Shown here: positions 9,494-18,482 of the stretch, one piece after another
How the letters are laid out: each line of letters begins with the position of its first letter
Numbering within the stretch: the first letter of the stretch is position 1
Made by a program: the position numbers and the translations under genes
The notes under the pieces: generated by a model
Databases searched by the model: none
The model's input: only the letters and a program-made list of their open reading frames with translations
What the model was told of the DNA's origin: nothing
Source of the DNA: an uncultured Sphingomonadaceae bacterium
Lineage (GTDB): Bacteria > Pseudomonadota > Alphaproteobacteria > Sphingomonadales > Sphingomonadaceae
Length of the DNA stretch: 64,000 bases
Assembly: GCA_947493215.1 (NCBI GenBank)
Contig: CANLQE010000001.1
Coordinates: 1,547,404-1,611,403 of the forward strand
Direction of reading: 5' to 3'

Positions 9494-10540
9494 ATGATAA
9501 AACGGGGGCAAGGTATATTTCGTGCGCTGATCGCGGTTTTCTCTCTAGCAAGTGTCGGGACACCGGCCTTTTCACAGGATCAGGAGGTGGCTGATGCAGA
9601 TCGAGCCTATGTGGCACCGGTGTCTGCCGAACCGGATTTGCCGCAATTGCCACCAACCCCTGTGTTGAGCCAAGAAGGCTATCCCGACTGCCGCGAAGAT
9701 TTTCAGAAAATCGCTGCACCGTTTGACAAAGCTGAAGACACTAATCGCTGCACGGTCTTGCTTGACCGCTACTATGCCGAAGTGTTGACCCCATTCCGTC
9801 AGCTGATGATCGATCATCAGAATCAAATTTCTGCGATCTACACCGGCAAGGTGGCTGGAAGAATGGAATATTCTGCAAAAAGCCGGGACGATTTTTACAA
9901 GGTGATGATGCAGGAACATACTGCCTCCGATCCCGATGGCGCAAATCTCGCCGACTATCGTACGTTGGAAGCGCGCTATCAGCAGGATCGCACCTATTTG
10001 GCCGATCGCTTCTGTTTTAATACCGGATGCGGTGGTTATTCCGTGCCGGAATATGTTGCTGCAGAAGAGAAATCTGAAAAAGCTAAGAAAGACGGCAAAC
10101 TAAAAAGCGCTAAAAATTCCAAAGGCCCGCAAAAATGTAAGAAAGCCAAAAAACGTGGTGGCGTGTTGGGCGGTTTGCTGGGAGGCGTTGCTGGTAATGC
10201 CGCTGGTCTCGGGAAAATCGGTACGCTGATTTCCAGCGCAGCGGGCGCGGTACTGGTCGGTGAAATTGCTTGCCAACTGACCGAAGACGAACAGAAAGAA
10301 GCAGTTGCAGCTACCGTTGAGGTTACCGAGAAAGAAGAAGTCGGTGCCACAGCGACTTGGAAAAGCCCGACACGGGCTGGAGTTTCCGGATCATCGACCG
10401 TCACGGCGCTTAATACCCAGCCCAATGGCCGTAAATGCCTCAACATTACGGATGTCGCGATTATTGATGGCGTCGAAACCCGTGTTGCAAAGCAAATGTG
10501 CCGCGGGCAGGGAGACGAGGGCTACACTATCTTGGCGTAG
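9494..10540 (+). CDS. Exported Gly-zipper-containing protein of unknown function
   Basis: The product of 348 residues starts MIKRGQGIFRALIAVFSLAS with a signal peptide ending TPAFSQ. After a Pro-rich linker comes a Cys-containing helical part, then a Lys-rich stretch (KSEKAKKDGKLKSAKNSK) and a glycine-zipper hairpin GGVLGGLLGGVAGNAAGLG, typical of outer-membrane-associated glycine zipper proteins. The C-terminus (WKSPTRAGVSGSSTVTAL ... NGRKCLNITDVAI) resembles the small surface-antigen-like domain often following such zippers. The start at 9494 has GGAAGGGAGG upstream. Function is unknown; a cell-envelope role is inferred. Confidence 0.75.
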   Translation: MIKRGQGIFRALIAVFSLASVGTPAFSQDQEVADADRAYVAPVSAEPDLPQLPPTPVLSQEGYPDCREDFQKIAAPFDKAEDTNRCTVLLDRYYAEVLTPFRQLMIDHQNQISAIYTGKVAGRMEYSAKSRDDFYKVMMQEHTASDPDGANLADYRTLEARYQQDRTYLADRFCFNTGCGGYSVPEYVAAEEKSEKAKKDGKLKSAKNSKGPQKCKKAKKRGGVLGGLLGGVAGNAAGLGKIGTLISSAAGAVLVGEIACQLTEDEQKEAVAATVEVTEKEEVGATATWKSPTRAGVSGSSTVTALNTQPNGRKCLNITDVAIIDGVETRVAKQMCRGQGDEGYTILA

Positions 10541-10562
10541 CCACTGACGGCACGATGTAACG

Positions 10563-12167
10563 CTACGCCATATCCGCTTTGATAAAGTCCGCTGCGCGCT
10601 CACCGATCATCATGCTGGGCGCATTGGTATTACCGCTGATAATCTCCGGCATGATTGATGCGTCGGCAATATAGAGACCATCCAAGCCTTTGAATTTCAG
10701 CCGGTTATCAACCACAGCGTCGTCATCGCTGCCCATGCGGCAGCTGCCCACCGGATGGTAGACCGTGTCGGCACGTTCCCGGATCAGGGCGTCCAATGAA
10801 TCATCATCGCTCATATCAATCGGATGACGATTAGTAGGTTTAAAGTCGGTCAGCGGCGGCGATTCCATGATCCGCTGCATATTACGAACACCAGCTCTTA
10901 ATGTTGCGATATCGCGGTTGTCGTCAAGGAAGTTCGGATCAATCGCTGGTGGTGCTGCGGGGTCTGTGGAACCAAGCCTTACAGTGCCTTTGCTGTGCGG
11001 GCGCAATACACAAGCATGGCAGCTAAAACCGTGACCTTTGACTTTTTCCCGGCCATGATCTTCCAACATCGCTGGCACGAAATGATATTGGATATCGGGA
11101 GCTGGCACGTCGCGGCTGGAGCTCCAGAAGCCGCCCGCTTCGGCATAGGGCGTGGTCATTATACCGGTGCGCTTCATGCGATGTTCGATGATAGCCTTGC
11201 CCATGCGGATTGTACCTTGCAGGGAGTCCCCGACCAATTCCTTGGACTCGGTTTTATAGCCCGAAACGAAATCAATATGGTCTTTCAAGTTCGCGCCGAC
11301 TTCCGGTTTTTCGACAGCGACATCTACACCTTTATCCTTGAGATGGGCCCCCGGACCAATGCCGGATAGTTGCAGGATATGAGGTGTGCCAAACGCCCCT
11401 GCAGACAATACTACTGCGCCTTTGGCCGACAAGGTCTCTTGAGAGCGGCCGCGTTTGATCTGTACGCCGGTAACACGGCCATTTTCGATGATCAGTTTTT
11501 CCACCAGCGATTTAGTTTTGATATCCAGGTTCTGCCGACTGCGACCGGGCTCGACATAGGCGCGCGCGGCGGACCAGCGCTCGCCATTCTTTTGCGTGAC
11601 TTGATAAATGCCAATGCCCTCTTGCTTGGCGCCGTTGAAATCATCGAGAATGGGGATCTGTAAATTGCGCGCCGCTTCAACAAAGGCCACGCTGCCGGGG
11701 TTGAGCCATTTCTGGTCAGATACAGACAGCGGCCCATCACCGCCATGAAACTCATCGCCGCCGCGCTCATTACCCTCGGATTTCTTGAAATAGGGTAGGA
11801 CATCATCATAGCTCCAGCCGTCACAGCCATGACCGCCTGTAGATTCCGGGGCCGCCCAATTGTCATAATCCCACTTGTTACCGCGAATATAGACCATCGC
11901 GTTGATCGCGCTGGACCCACCAAGACCGCGTCCGCGCGGTTGATAGCCAATCCGGCCATTGAGTCCTTTTTGCGGGACGGTATCAAATTTCCAGTTCGCG
12001 TTTTTTAGCAGGAAAGGCATCATTCCCGGTGTTTTGACCAGGAAATTATTATTGTTTCCACCTGCTTCAATCAGGCAGACTGAACGCTTGCCGTCTTCGC
12101 TTAAGCGTCCGGCGACTGCACTGCCTGCTGATCCGCCGCCGATGACGATGATGTCATATTCTGCCAT
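10563..12167 (-). CDS. GMC family FAD-dependent oxidoreductase (choline/alcohol dehydrogenase-like)
   Basis: The 534-residue protein has the FAD dinucleotide fold IIVIGGGSAGSAVAGRLSED, the GMC signature region RGRGLGGSSAINAMVYIRG, and the C-terminal catalytic pair in YHPVGSCRMGSDDD (His) and ISGNTNAPSMMIGERAADFI (Asn). GMC enzymes oxidise primary or secondary alcohols; BetA and AlkJ are relatives, and the true substrate is not visible. The start ATG at 12165-12167 has GGAGAAAAC upstream and lies inside the 3' end of the sterol desaturase gene (67-bp overlap in another frame), so the two are likely co-transcribed and translationally coupled. Confidence 0.92.
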   Translation of the reverse strand: MAEYDIIVIGGGSAGSAVAGRLSEDGKRSVCLIEAGGNNNNFLVKTPGMMPFLLKNANWKFDTVPQKGLNGRIGYQPRGRGLGGSSAINAMVYIRGNKWDYDNWAAPESTGGHGCDGWSYDDVLPYFKKSEGNERGGDEFHGGDGPLSVSDQKWLNPGSVAFVEAARNLQIPILDDFNGAKQEGIGIYQVTQKNGERWSAARAYVEPGRSRQNLDIKTKSLVEKLIIENGRVTGVQIKRGRSQETLSAKGAVVLSAGAFGTPHILQLSGIGPGAHLKDKGVDVAVEKPEVGANLKDHIDFVSGYKTESKELVGDSLQGTIRMGKAIIEHRMKRTGIMTTPYAEAGGFWSSSRDVPAPDIQYHFVPAMLEDHGREKVKGHGFSCHACVLRPHSKGTVRLGSTDPAAPPAIDPNFLDDNRDIATLRAGVRNMQRIMESPPLTDFKPTNRHPIDMSDDDSLDALIRERADTVYHPVGSCRMGSDDDAVVDNRLKFKGLDGLYIADASIMPEIISGNTNAPSMMIGERAADFIKADMA

Positions 12168-13054
12168 TTTGTTTTCTCCTGCTGCGCCCAGCGTGCCTTT
12201 ATGGTTTCGCTGTTTTCCCGGGAGCCATCATGGCTCCACCCGGGCGGTTTTATCAGATAGTTTAACTTGTAACGCCAAGGCGCTGACCAGAGATCCTTAG
12301 CCATGCCAATCCACTCATGAAAGGCGGCCCAAAGGACATTGTAACTTTTCAGATTTTTGACAATGCCATATTGGATTTTCTCATCATCCCGCTCTTCTTC
12401 AAACGTTCCGAACATCTTGTCCCAAATGATGAAAATTCCGGCATAATTTCTGTCGAGATAGCGGGGATTGGTCGCATGGTGGACCCGGTGATGGGATGGG
12501 GTGTTCATCACTGCTTCAAACCAGCGCGGCATCCTGTCAATCGCTTCGGTATGGATCCAATATTGGTAAAGCAGATTTACCCCGCCAACAAAGGCAATCA
12601 TCGCTGGGTGGAAGCCGATGAGGAACATCGGCAGGGAAAATATCCATGTCAGCGCAAAGGTGCTGGTCCAGGGCTGACGCAGCGCGGTTGAGAGATTATA
12701 ATGTTCGCTGCTGTGATGATTGACATGCGCTGCCCAAACCCAGCGGATACGGTGTGCGCCGCGATGGAAGATATAATAGAAGAAATCATCGACGAATAGC
12801 GCAAGAATCCAGGCCCACCACGTGAACGGGATGTCGAAAAGCCGATATTGATATACCCAATATATGGCGGCCACAGCCAGCCCGCCGGTTAATATGCCAG
12901 CGACCACGCTTCCGGTTCCCAACGTCAGCGATGTCGCCATGTCTTTGACATCATATTTGATGTCATCACGATAGCGGCTCATGAAAAATTCGATCGCCAC
13001 CGTCATGATAAAAAACGGAATCGCATAAAGGGTTGGATCGGGAAGACTTTCCAT
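12101..13054 (-). CDS. Sterol desaturase / fatty acid hydroxylase family membrane protein
   Basis: The 317-residue protein has several membrane segments and the His clusters of the di-iron hydroxylase family: DDFFYYIFHRGAHRIRWVW, AAHVNHHSSEHYNLS and PSHHRVHHATNPRYLDRNYAG. The family hydroxylates or desaturates lipid carbons using O2. The start ATG 13054 has AGGAAGG upstream. The last 22 residues (ending KWQNMTSSSSAADQQAVQSPDA) are low complexity and encoded in the DNA that also starts the GMC gene. Pairing of a lipid hydroxylase with an alcohol dehydrogenase suggests two successive oxidations of one substrate; this is an inference. Confidence 0.9.
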   Translation of the reverse strand: MESLPDPTLYAIPFFIMTVAIEFFMSRYRDDIKYDVKDMATSLTLGTGSVVAGILTGGLAVAAIYWVYQYRLFDIPFTWWAWILALFVDDFFYYIFHRGAHRIRWVWAAHVNHHSSEHYNLSTALRQPWTSTFALTWIFSLPMFLIGFHPAMIAFVGGVNLLYQYWIHTEAIDRMPRWFEAVMNTPSHHRVHHATNPRYLDRNYAGIFIIWDKMFGTFEEERDDEKIQYGIVKNLKSYNVLWAAFHEWIGMAKDLWSAPWRYKLNYLIKPPGWSHDGSRENSETIKARWAQQEKTKWQNMTSSSSAADQQAVQSPDA

Positions 13055-13095
13055 GCCTTCCTATTTACAGCGCTGTCAGCAACTGTCCAGCAGGA

Positions 13096-13641
13096 TTAGT
13101 TTGTCTCGCCCGCCAAAGCATCCACCATCGCGCGCACGGGTGTAATATCATAGCCAGCATTTCCGGCCAGTCGTGCTATCTCATCTGGCGCTATGCCCTG
13201 CTTTGCTTGAGCCAGCGACCATAGCAAAGTCGAGCGGGTGCCGGACCGGCAATAGGCGAGTGTCTTGCCTTTGGCACCTTCAAGAGCAGCGATCATCGCA
13301 TCGACCTGCGGCGCGGAAAAACCACTATGGGTGATCGGAATACCGATATATTCGATCCCGGCGGCTTTGGCGGCGGCTGCAATATCGGCGCTTTGCGGCG
13401 CGCCCGGTTCTTCGCCATCGGGACGGTTGTTGACGATCAGCGTCACGCCTTCCGCTTTTGCGGCCGCGATATCCTCCAAACTAATCTGAGGAGACACGCT
13501 GACTTTTTCGTTGATGGAGCGAAACATGGATTGGGCTTTCTCTTTAAGGATATCTACCGTAGGATATTGAACCGGTTCCGATCTACAGGCGGTCAATATC
13601 AAGGCGATGCCAAGCATGCTGATTGATGTTACAGCTTTCAT
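13096..13641 (-). CDS. TIGR01244/DUF442 phosphatase-like lipoprotein
   Basis: Residues 39-181 (MFRSINEKVSVSPQISLEDI ... VNNRPDGEEPGAPQ ... YCRSGTRSTLLW) match the TIGR01244/DUF442 family, a dual-specificity-phosphatase fold with the Cys-X5-Arg loop formed by Cys131 and Arg136. Relatives are often fused to Blh metallo-beta-lactamases that handle sulphide. Unlike the usual cytosolic form, this one has an N-terminal leader with lipobox LTAC (Cys19), so it may be an inner- or outer-membrane lipoprotein. An internal start at the Met before FRSINEK would give the normal cytosolic protein. It follows the lipoprotein gene by five bases and belongs to the recQ operon. Confidence 0.85.
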   Translation of the reverse strand: MKAVTSISMLGIALILTACRSEPVQYPTVDILKEKAQSMFRSINEKVSVSPQISLEDIAAAKAEGVTLIVNNRPDGEEPGAPQSADIAAAAKAAGIEYIGIPITHSGFSAPQVDAMIAALEGAKGKTLAYCRSGTRSTLLWSLAQAKQGIAPDEIARLAGNAGYDITPVRAMVDALAGETN

Positions 13642-13646
13642 ATCAT

Positions 13647-14009
13647 CTATTCCGGTTCGGTGGTTGAACAGATACTATCATATTCAATGCAATCTTCGAA
13701 ATCCGCAAGCGCTTTAATGGTTTCCGGACTGTCTGCATAGCGGCTGCGCAATTGTGCCAGCTGTTTGTCCGTACCAGCGCAAAGCTTTTCTATTTGCGTG
13801 TTGAGGAATTTCTGCCGCTCTTCATTATAGCCAGGCTCGCCACGAAAATGGTCGCAGCCCTGACGATTGATGATGAAGGCACGCGCCTCTTGGACAATCG
13901 CAGGGTCACGGGGATCATTAAAATTGTCGATCCAAGGCCCAAGCGTTTTTTGTGGCGTGCAGGCCGTGAGCATTATCAGCAGCATTGAAAAGGGTGCTGC
14001 CTTGTTCAT
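13647..14009 (-). CDS. Small lipoprotein of unknown function
   Basis: The 120-residue protein starts MNKAAPFSMLLIMLTAC, a lipoprotein leader with Cys17. The mature part is helical and charged with four Cys (QGCDH, EKLCAG, EDCIEYDSIC), which may pair in the periplasm. I do not recognise the family. Its ATG overlaps the recQ stop codon by four bases and the next gene starts five bases after its stop, so the three genes form one operon. A link with DNA repair is not obvious; the arrangement may be merely transcriptional. Confidence 0.75.
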   Translation of the reverse strand: MNKAAPFSMLLIMLTACTPQKTLGPWIDNFNDPRDPAIVQEARAFIINRQGCDHFRGEPGYNEERQKFLNTQIEKLCAGTDKQLAQLRSRYADSPETIKALADFEDCIEYDSICSTTEPE

Positions 14010-15793
14010 ACGCTTTCTTCCTGAGCTTCAGTAACTTCTTGAATTACCATCAGAAACAGGTCGCCATATTTTTCTAACTTGGCCGCACCAATACCGGGGA
14101 GCTCTGCGAGCGCTGTCAAACTGCGCGGCTTAAAGCCGGTCATGTCGCGCAGCACGCTGTCATGGAAAATCACATAAGGCGGGACGCCTTGTTCTTTCGC
14201 GAGCTCCATACGCTTTGCCCTCAGCGCGTCGAATAGAGGGTCGCCAACCGGATTAGGCGAGCTGCCGCTGCGTCGTTTTTTCCGTTCCCGCACCGGCGGG
14301 TCGACAATTGCCACCTCGGCCTCGCCCTTCAATATGGCGCGCGCTTCCGGTCCGAACATCAGGCCACCATGCTCGGTATTACGGAGCGCGTCACGTAACA
14401 ACAGCGAGCGAGAGACCGGTTTGATCAGCGCCGCTTCCTCGCCATCAACAATGTCAAAGACGGAGAGCTGATCATGCCCACGCGACAGGACTTTATCTTC
14501 CTGCTTACCGGTCAGGACCGCTTCCAAATGGCCGACGCCAAAGCTCTGGCCGGTGCGATAGACGGCGGACAGAAATTTGCGCGCCAACTCAGTGACGTTA
14601 CGGGTGATTGGGGCGTTGAGACAATTGTCGCAATTGCCGCAACCTTTTGGTGGCGCTTCCCCAAAATGCTTGAGCAGGATCGCGCGGCGACAACCGGCCG
14701 CTTCGACTAGTCCGCCCAATGCTGCAAGCCTTGTTCGTTCGCTGCTAAGCCGCGCTTCATCGACTTCAGACAATCTCTGACGGGCGCGTGCAAAATCTTC
14801 TGCGCCCCAAAACATGTGGGCTTCAGCGGGGTCGCCGTCGCGACCTGCGCGCCCGGTTTCCTGATAATAGGCCTCGATCGATTTGGGCAGGCCAGCATGG
14901 GCGACAAAGCGAACGTCGGGCTTGTCGATCCCCATCCCGAAAGCGATAGTCGCAACCATCACCATATCTTCCGATGCAACAAAATCAGCTTGGTTACGCT
15001 GGCGAACCTCGGGTGGTAGGCCAGCATGATAGGCCCGGGCGCTGCGGCCGGTTTTGGCGATTTGATCTGCCATTTTCTCCGTGGCGTTGCGGGTTTGGGC
15101 ATAGATTATGCCGGGGCCGGGTACGCGTTCGATCAGATCGGTAATTTGCCCGGTCAGGCCTTTGCGCGGGGAGATACTGTAACGGATATTGGGTCGGTCA
15201 AAGCCCGCGATGATCAGACCGTCTTGCTTGATGCCGAGCTGCACCAAAATATCATCACGTGTGTGGGCGTCTGCAGTCGCGGTCAGCGCGAGGCGCGGGA
15301 CATCGCCAAAATGATCGAGCAATGGGCGCAGCAAGCGGTAATCAGGTCGGAAATCATGCCCCCATTCGGATACACAATGCGCTTCATCAATCGCGAAGAG
15401 TGAGATCTTTGTTTGTTCGAGCAGATTGCGAAAATGTTCACCCGAAGCTCGTTCCGGTGCAGCGTAGAGCAAATCCAATTCGCCCGCTTTCAATCGCGCT
15501 ATGGTCTCTGCTCTGTTATCATCGGCAGAGGTCAGGGTCGCCGCACGAATGCCGACGGCCTCTGCGCTGCGCAATTGGTCGTGCATTAAGGCGATTAGTG
15601 GAGAAATAACAACCACGGTGCCTTCGTTGGCGATGGCAGGCAGTTGGTAACATAACGATTTACCCGCGCCGGTAGGCATAACCGCAAGCGTATTCTGCCG
15701 GTCCATGACCCGCGCGAGAACCTGATCCTGCACGCCGCGCAGCGCGTTAAACCCGAAGGTCGATTTAAGGAGCGGCAGGAGATTCTCGATCAT
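14006..15793 (-). CDS. recQ: ATP-dependent DNA helicase RecQ
   Basis: The 595-residue protein has Walker A (MPTGAGKSLCYQLPA), the DEAH box in AIDEAHCVSEWGHDFRPDYR, motif VI (ETGRAGRDGDP), the RecQ zinc-binding Cys set (CRRAILLKHF ... GCGNCDNC), the winged-helix RQC part and a C-terminal HRDC domain (LFDALRAKRMELAKEQGVPP ... LAELPGIGAAKLEKYGDLFL). RecQ unwinds DNA 3' to 5' in recombination and fork repair with RecJ and RecFOR; recF is 16 kb away in this window. Length and domain order are the family norm. It is first in a three-gene operon with two downstream envelope-protein genes. Confidence 0.97.
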   Translation of the reverse strand: MIENLLPLLKSTFGFNALRGVQDQVLARVMDRQNTLAVMPTGAGKSLCYQLPAIANEGTVVVISPLIALMHDQLRSAEAVGIRAATLTSADDNRAETIARLKAGELDLLYAAPERASGEHFRNLLEQTKISLFAIDEAHCVSEWGHDFRPDYRLLRPLLDHFGDVPRLALTATADAHTRDDILVQLGIKQDGLIIAGFDRPNIRYSISPRKGLTGQITDLIERVPGPGIIYAQTRNATEKMADQIAKTGRSARAYHAGLPPEVRQRNQADFVASEDMVMVATIAFGMGIDKPDVRFVAHAGLPKSIEAYYQETGRAGRDGDPAEAHMFWGAEDFARARQRLSEVDEARLSSERTRLAALGGLVEAAGCRRAILLKHFGEAPPKGCGNCDNCLNAPITRNVTELARKFLSAVYRTGQSFGVGHLEAVLTGKQEDKVLSRGHDQLSVFDIVDGEEAALIKPVSRSLLLRDALRNTEHGGLMFGPEARAILKGEAEVAIVDPPVRERKKRRSGSSPNPVGDPLFDALRAKRMELAKEQGVPPYVIFHDSVLRDMTGFKPRSLTALAELPGIGAAKLEKYGDLFLMVIQEVTEAQEESV

Positions 15794-15864
15794 CGGACCG
15801 TCCTACCCAGCAGAGCGATGGAGCGAAACCGTTAAAGTGAGTTTGACCGATTTTGTGTCAATGT

Positions 15865-17148
15865 TCAGTCGGTCATTGACCGTGTCGCCCGCCAGAAATG
15901 AAATCCTGCCCAGATATTGAAGAGCGCGAGAATGGCGAGGGCGCGCTGCAGTGAGGCGGCTTCGCCCAGATCACCAGCAAACATATCGGACAAGATACCG
16001 ACAAAGACCGGGCCAATGCCGAGACCGATGATGCCGGCGATCAACAGGTAGATCGCTACCGCCATTGCGCGGGTCTCATCGCTGGCCAATTTTTGTAAGG
16101 CTGCGAAATTGGGACCGTAGTAAAAGGTCGCTGCAAAGGTCGGGATGGCTAATAGGATCAACGCTATATTGGCACTTGGCCCATATATGGCCCAGATCAT
16201 GCCAGGAGTGGAAATAACCATCACCAGTGCCGCGACCAAAAGAGGCAGCGTGGGGCGCAGTTTTCCGAAATAATCTCCGGATTTGCCGCCTAGCCACGCA
16301 CCGAAACCGCCCGACAGAGCAACCATAACGCCAAGCTTCCATCCCAGTTCGCCATAGCCGATGCCGTGCACACGAACGAACAAGCCGGAATAGAAACTCG
16401 CAAGCCCATAAGAAACAAATTGTACAAGGACACCCGCAGCGACCAAGTGCCAATAGGCGGGTTTGGTTGACAATTGGATCAAGGCGTCTTTGAGGCTGGT
16501 CCTACTGGGATCAGGTTTGAATGCTTCCGCTAATGGGACATTGCCACGTGGATCGGGAACCGTGAACCAGATGACGATCGCGATGATGACGCCGGGCAAT
16601 CCAGCCATAAAGAAAGCGATGCGCCAGCCGAAATTTTCGGCAATCCAGCCGCCACCGGCATAGGCAATGAAAGCGCCAATCGGAACCGACATACCCAATA
16701 TGCCCAGCGCGCCAGCGCGGCGTTCTGGCGGGAACAGGTCGGCGATCAACGAATGGGAAGCCGGCGCTGATCCTGCTTCGCCGATACCGACGCCAACTCG
16801 CGCCAGAAAAAGCTGGATAAAATTGGCGGAAAGGCCACAGGCCAGCGTCATAGCGGACCAGATGGCTATTGCTATGGCGATGATCCGGCTACGGTTCCAT
16901 TTGTCGGCCAATGCGGCGACGGGAATGGCGAGGGTCGTATAAAAAATCGCGAAAGAGAGCCCGGTCATATACCCAACTTCTGTATCCGTAAGGCCTAGGT
17001 CGCGCTTTATGGGTTCCGCCAGAATAGAGATGATCTGGCGATCGAGAAAGTTAAGCATGGTGACAATGAACAACACGCCAAGCACGTAGTTGGGATAGCG
17101 ATCAGATATCGCTGTGCTGTTTCCCGAAGTGGTTTCAAGACTTGCCAT
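15865..17148 (-). CDS. MFS transporter, spinster-like
   Basis: The 427-residue protein has about 12 membrane segments and the MFS signature between helices 2 and 3 in VAALADKWNRSRIIAIAIAI. The opening NYVLGVLFIVTMLNFLDRQI and LTDTEVGYMTGLSFAIFYTT are typical of the spinster-like MFS group common in sphingomonads, often near aromatic or lipid catabolism genes. The substrate is unknown. The protein begins MASLETTSGNSTAI. The gene lies alone between the recQ operon (71 bases away, same strand) and the TIR gene. Confidence 0.92.
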   Translation of the reverse strand: MASLETTSGNSTAISDRYPNYVLGVLFIVTMLNFLDRQIISILAEPIKRDLGLTDTEVGYMTGLSFAIFYTTLAIPVAALADKWNRSRIIAIAIAIWSAMTLACGLSANFIQLFLARVGVGIGEAGSAPASHSLIADLFPPERRAGALGILGMSVPIGAFIAYAGGGWIAENFGWRIAFFMAGLPGVIIAIVIWFTVPDPRGNVPLAEAFKPDPSRTSLKDALIQLSTKPAYWHLVAAGVLVQFVSYGLASFYSGLFVRVHGIGYGELGWKLGVMVALSGGFGAWLGGKSGDYFGKLRPTLPLLVAALVMVISTPGMIWAIYGPSANIALILLAIPTFAATFYYGPNFAALQKLASDETRAMAVAIYLLIAGIIGLGIGPVFVGILSDMFAGDLGEAASLQRALAILALFNIWAGFHFWRATRSMTD

Positions 17149-17211
17149 TACGTGTCTGTTTGACAGGCGTTTGTACTGGGAGATACCCTTTGTTTAATTA
17201 GGGCTTTGGGT

Positions 17212-18372
17212 TCAGTTTGGATTTTGGCGATCTTGCTCAACCATGTTCTCGTCAGCGATTTGGTTCTGACTATTATTGATCGCATCGCTAAACTCGCTTC
17301 TGAAATCCCCTCTTGGCCGATCGCGCGGCACGTCGAGATTCCCCGCGGCTATTGCTCTCAAAAGCGCTAGCCGTTCCCGCACAGCTGTGGCCACGCAGGC
17401 GGTTCCGGGGCAAGTATCGCGAGTTTCCGTTCGCCAGGCGCGCTGTTGACGCTGAAGCCGTGGGGCGTTCGGACCTGCAGCTTTCATTGCGCTTTTGTAA
17501 ACCGTCGACAATGTTCGGTCGAGCCTGGCCAGTTCGGGGGTATTACAGATTAGGAATTCGACTCGTTGCGATGCTTTGGTGCAATCAAAACTCGGGCCGT
17601 CGGCTGGAAGCGGTTTGGGAACAATTGGTTTTGCCACTGGTTCCGGTTCCGGTTCAATCGTCTCGTTTTCGTCCGTCGGTTTTGAAGGAATTTCGGTCAG
17701 ATCAATTGGCGGTACAGGTTCGTCCCTTCCCATGGTGCTCCAGATCAAAAAGCCCGCGACTGCTGCGACAAAAAGCGCCGCAAGCCCCACGATGAGTGTC
17801 CAATTGGGAGCTGCTTTCTCTGGTTCCCAATCATCATATTCTTCATAAACTGCTTCTGATTCCGGTTCGTCAGCTTGTTCGGACACTGGAGGCACGGGAG
17901 CCACATTCGTTTCGTCATTGCCGCTATGTTCAATCAGATCATCGACGGTCATGGTCTTTTGGACTGTGCCAGCAAGCTGATGTGCCTTGGCCGCAACCCG
18001 TTCGATCGTGCTTTCTCGTTGTTCTAGCCAGTCAATCCATTGCGAGCTGGCAAGGTGATAAGCCAGCTCATCCGGTGCCAGTTCTTCCAGCCGCATCGGA
18101 ATAATCGCCTTGCGCGAGGAATCGGCCAGGATCAGCTCTCGCTTTACATGCGGGCTTTTGTCAGACTTGCTGCAGAAGAGTAATAATGTAGCGCAGCTCT
18201 CGTTAATGGCGCGCTTGATAGCCATGTCGAACGCCTCGCTCGGTTCGACATCTCGGGGTGCTAGCCAGCAAGTGACGCCGTATTTCGCAAGCGATTTTTC
18301 GAGCTCCAGCGCAATCGGCAATTTGCTCGAATGATGACTGATAAACAGCTGTGTCGCTGGTTCTTGCCCCAT
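17212..18372 (-). CDS. TIR domain - transmembrane - LprI-like (DUF1311) protein
   Basis: Residues 7-115 form a TIR domain (TQLFISHHSSKLPIALELEK, CWLAPRDVEPSEAFDMAIKR, SPHVKRELILADSSRKAIIP). After an acidic Pro-rich linker there is one membrane segment (WTLIVGLAALFVAAVAGFLI, about 191-210), a Pro/Glu-rich periplasmic stalk and at 262-345 an LprI/DUF1311 domain with Cys264, Cys276, Cys321 and Cys326 and RQQRAWRTETRDTC. LprI proteins can inhibit lysozyme or bind envelope components. Topology predicts TIR in the cytosol and LprI in the periplasm. The residue where many TIR NADases carry Glu may be Met50 here (hand alignment), so NADase activity is uncertain. Divergent from the cyclase gene. Confidence 0.85.
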   Translation of the reverse strand: MGQEPATQLFISHHSSKLPIALELEKSLAKYGVTCWLAPRDVEPSEAFDMAIKRAINESCATLLLFCSKSDKSPHVKRELILADSSRKAIIPMRLEELAPDELAYHLASSQWIDWLEQRESTIERVAAKAHQLAGTVQKTMTVDDLIEHSGNDETNVAPVPPVSEQADEPESEAVYEEYDDWEPEKAAPNWTLIVGLAALFVAAVAGFLIWSTMGRDEPVPPIDLTEIPSKPTDENETIEPEPEPVAKPIVPKPLPADGPSFDCTKASQRVEFLICNTPELARLDRTLSTVYKSAMKAAGPNAPRLQRQQRAWRTETRDTCPGTACVATAVRERLALLRAIAAGNLDVPRDRPRGDFRSEFSDAINNSQNQIADENMVEQDRQNPN

Positions 18373-18482
18373 ATGTTCCCCGTTCCCCTCATGCGATCCC
18401 GATCACAATGTGGACACTATACCCGAGATAGTGACTAAAGCCATAATTTGCGGCAATTGTAAAACCTATCTAAAGGGATGCC

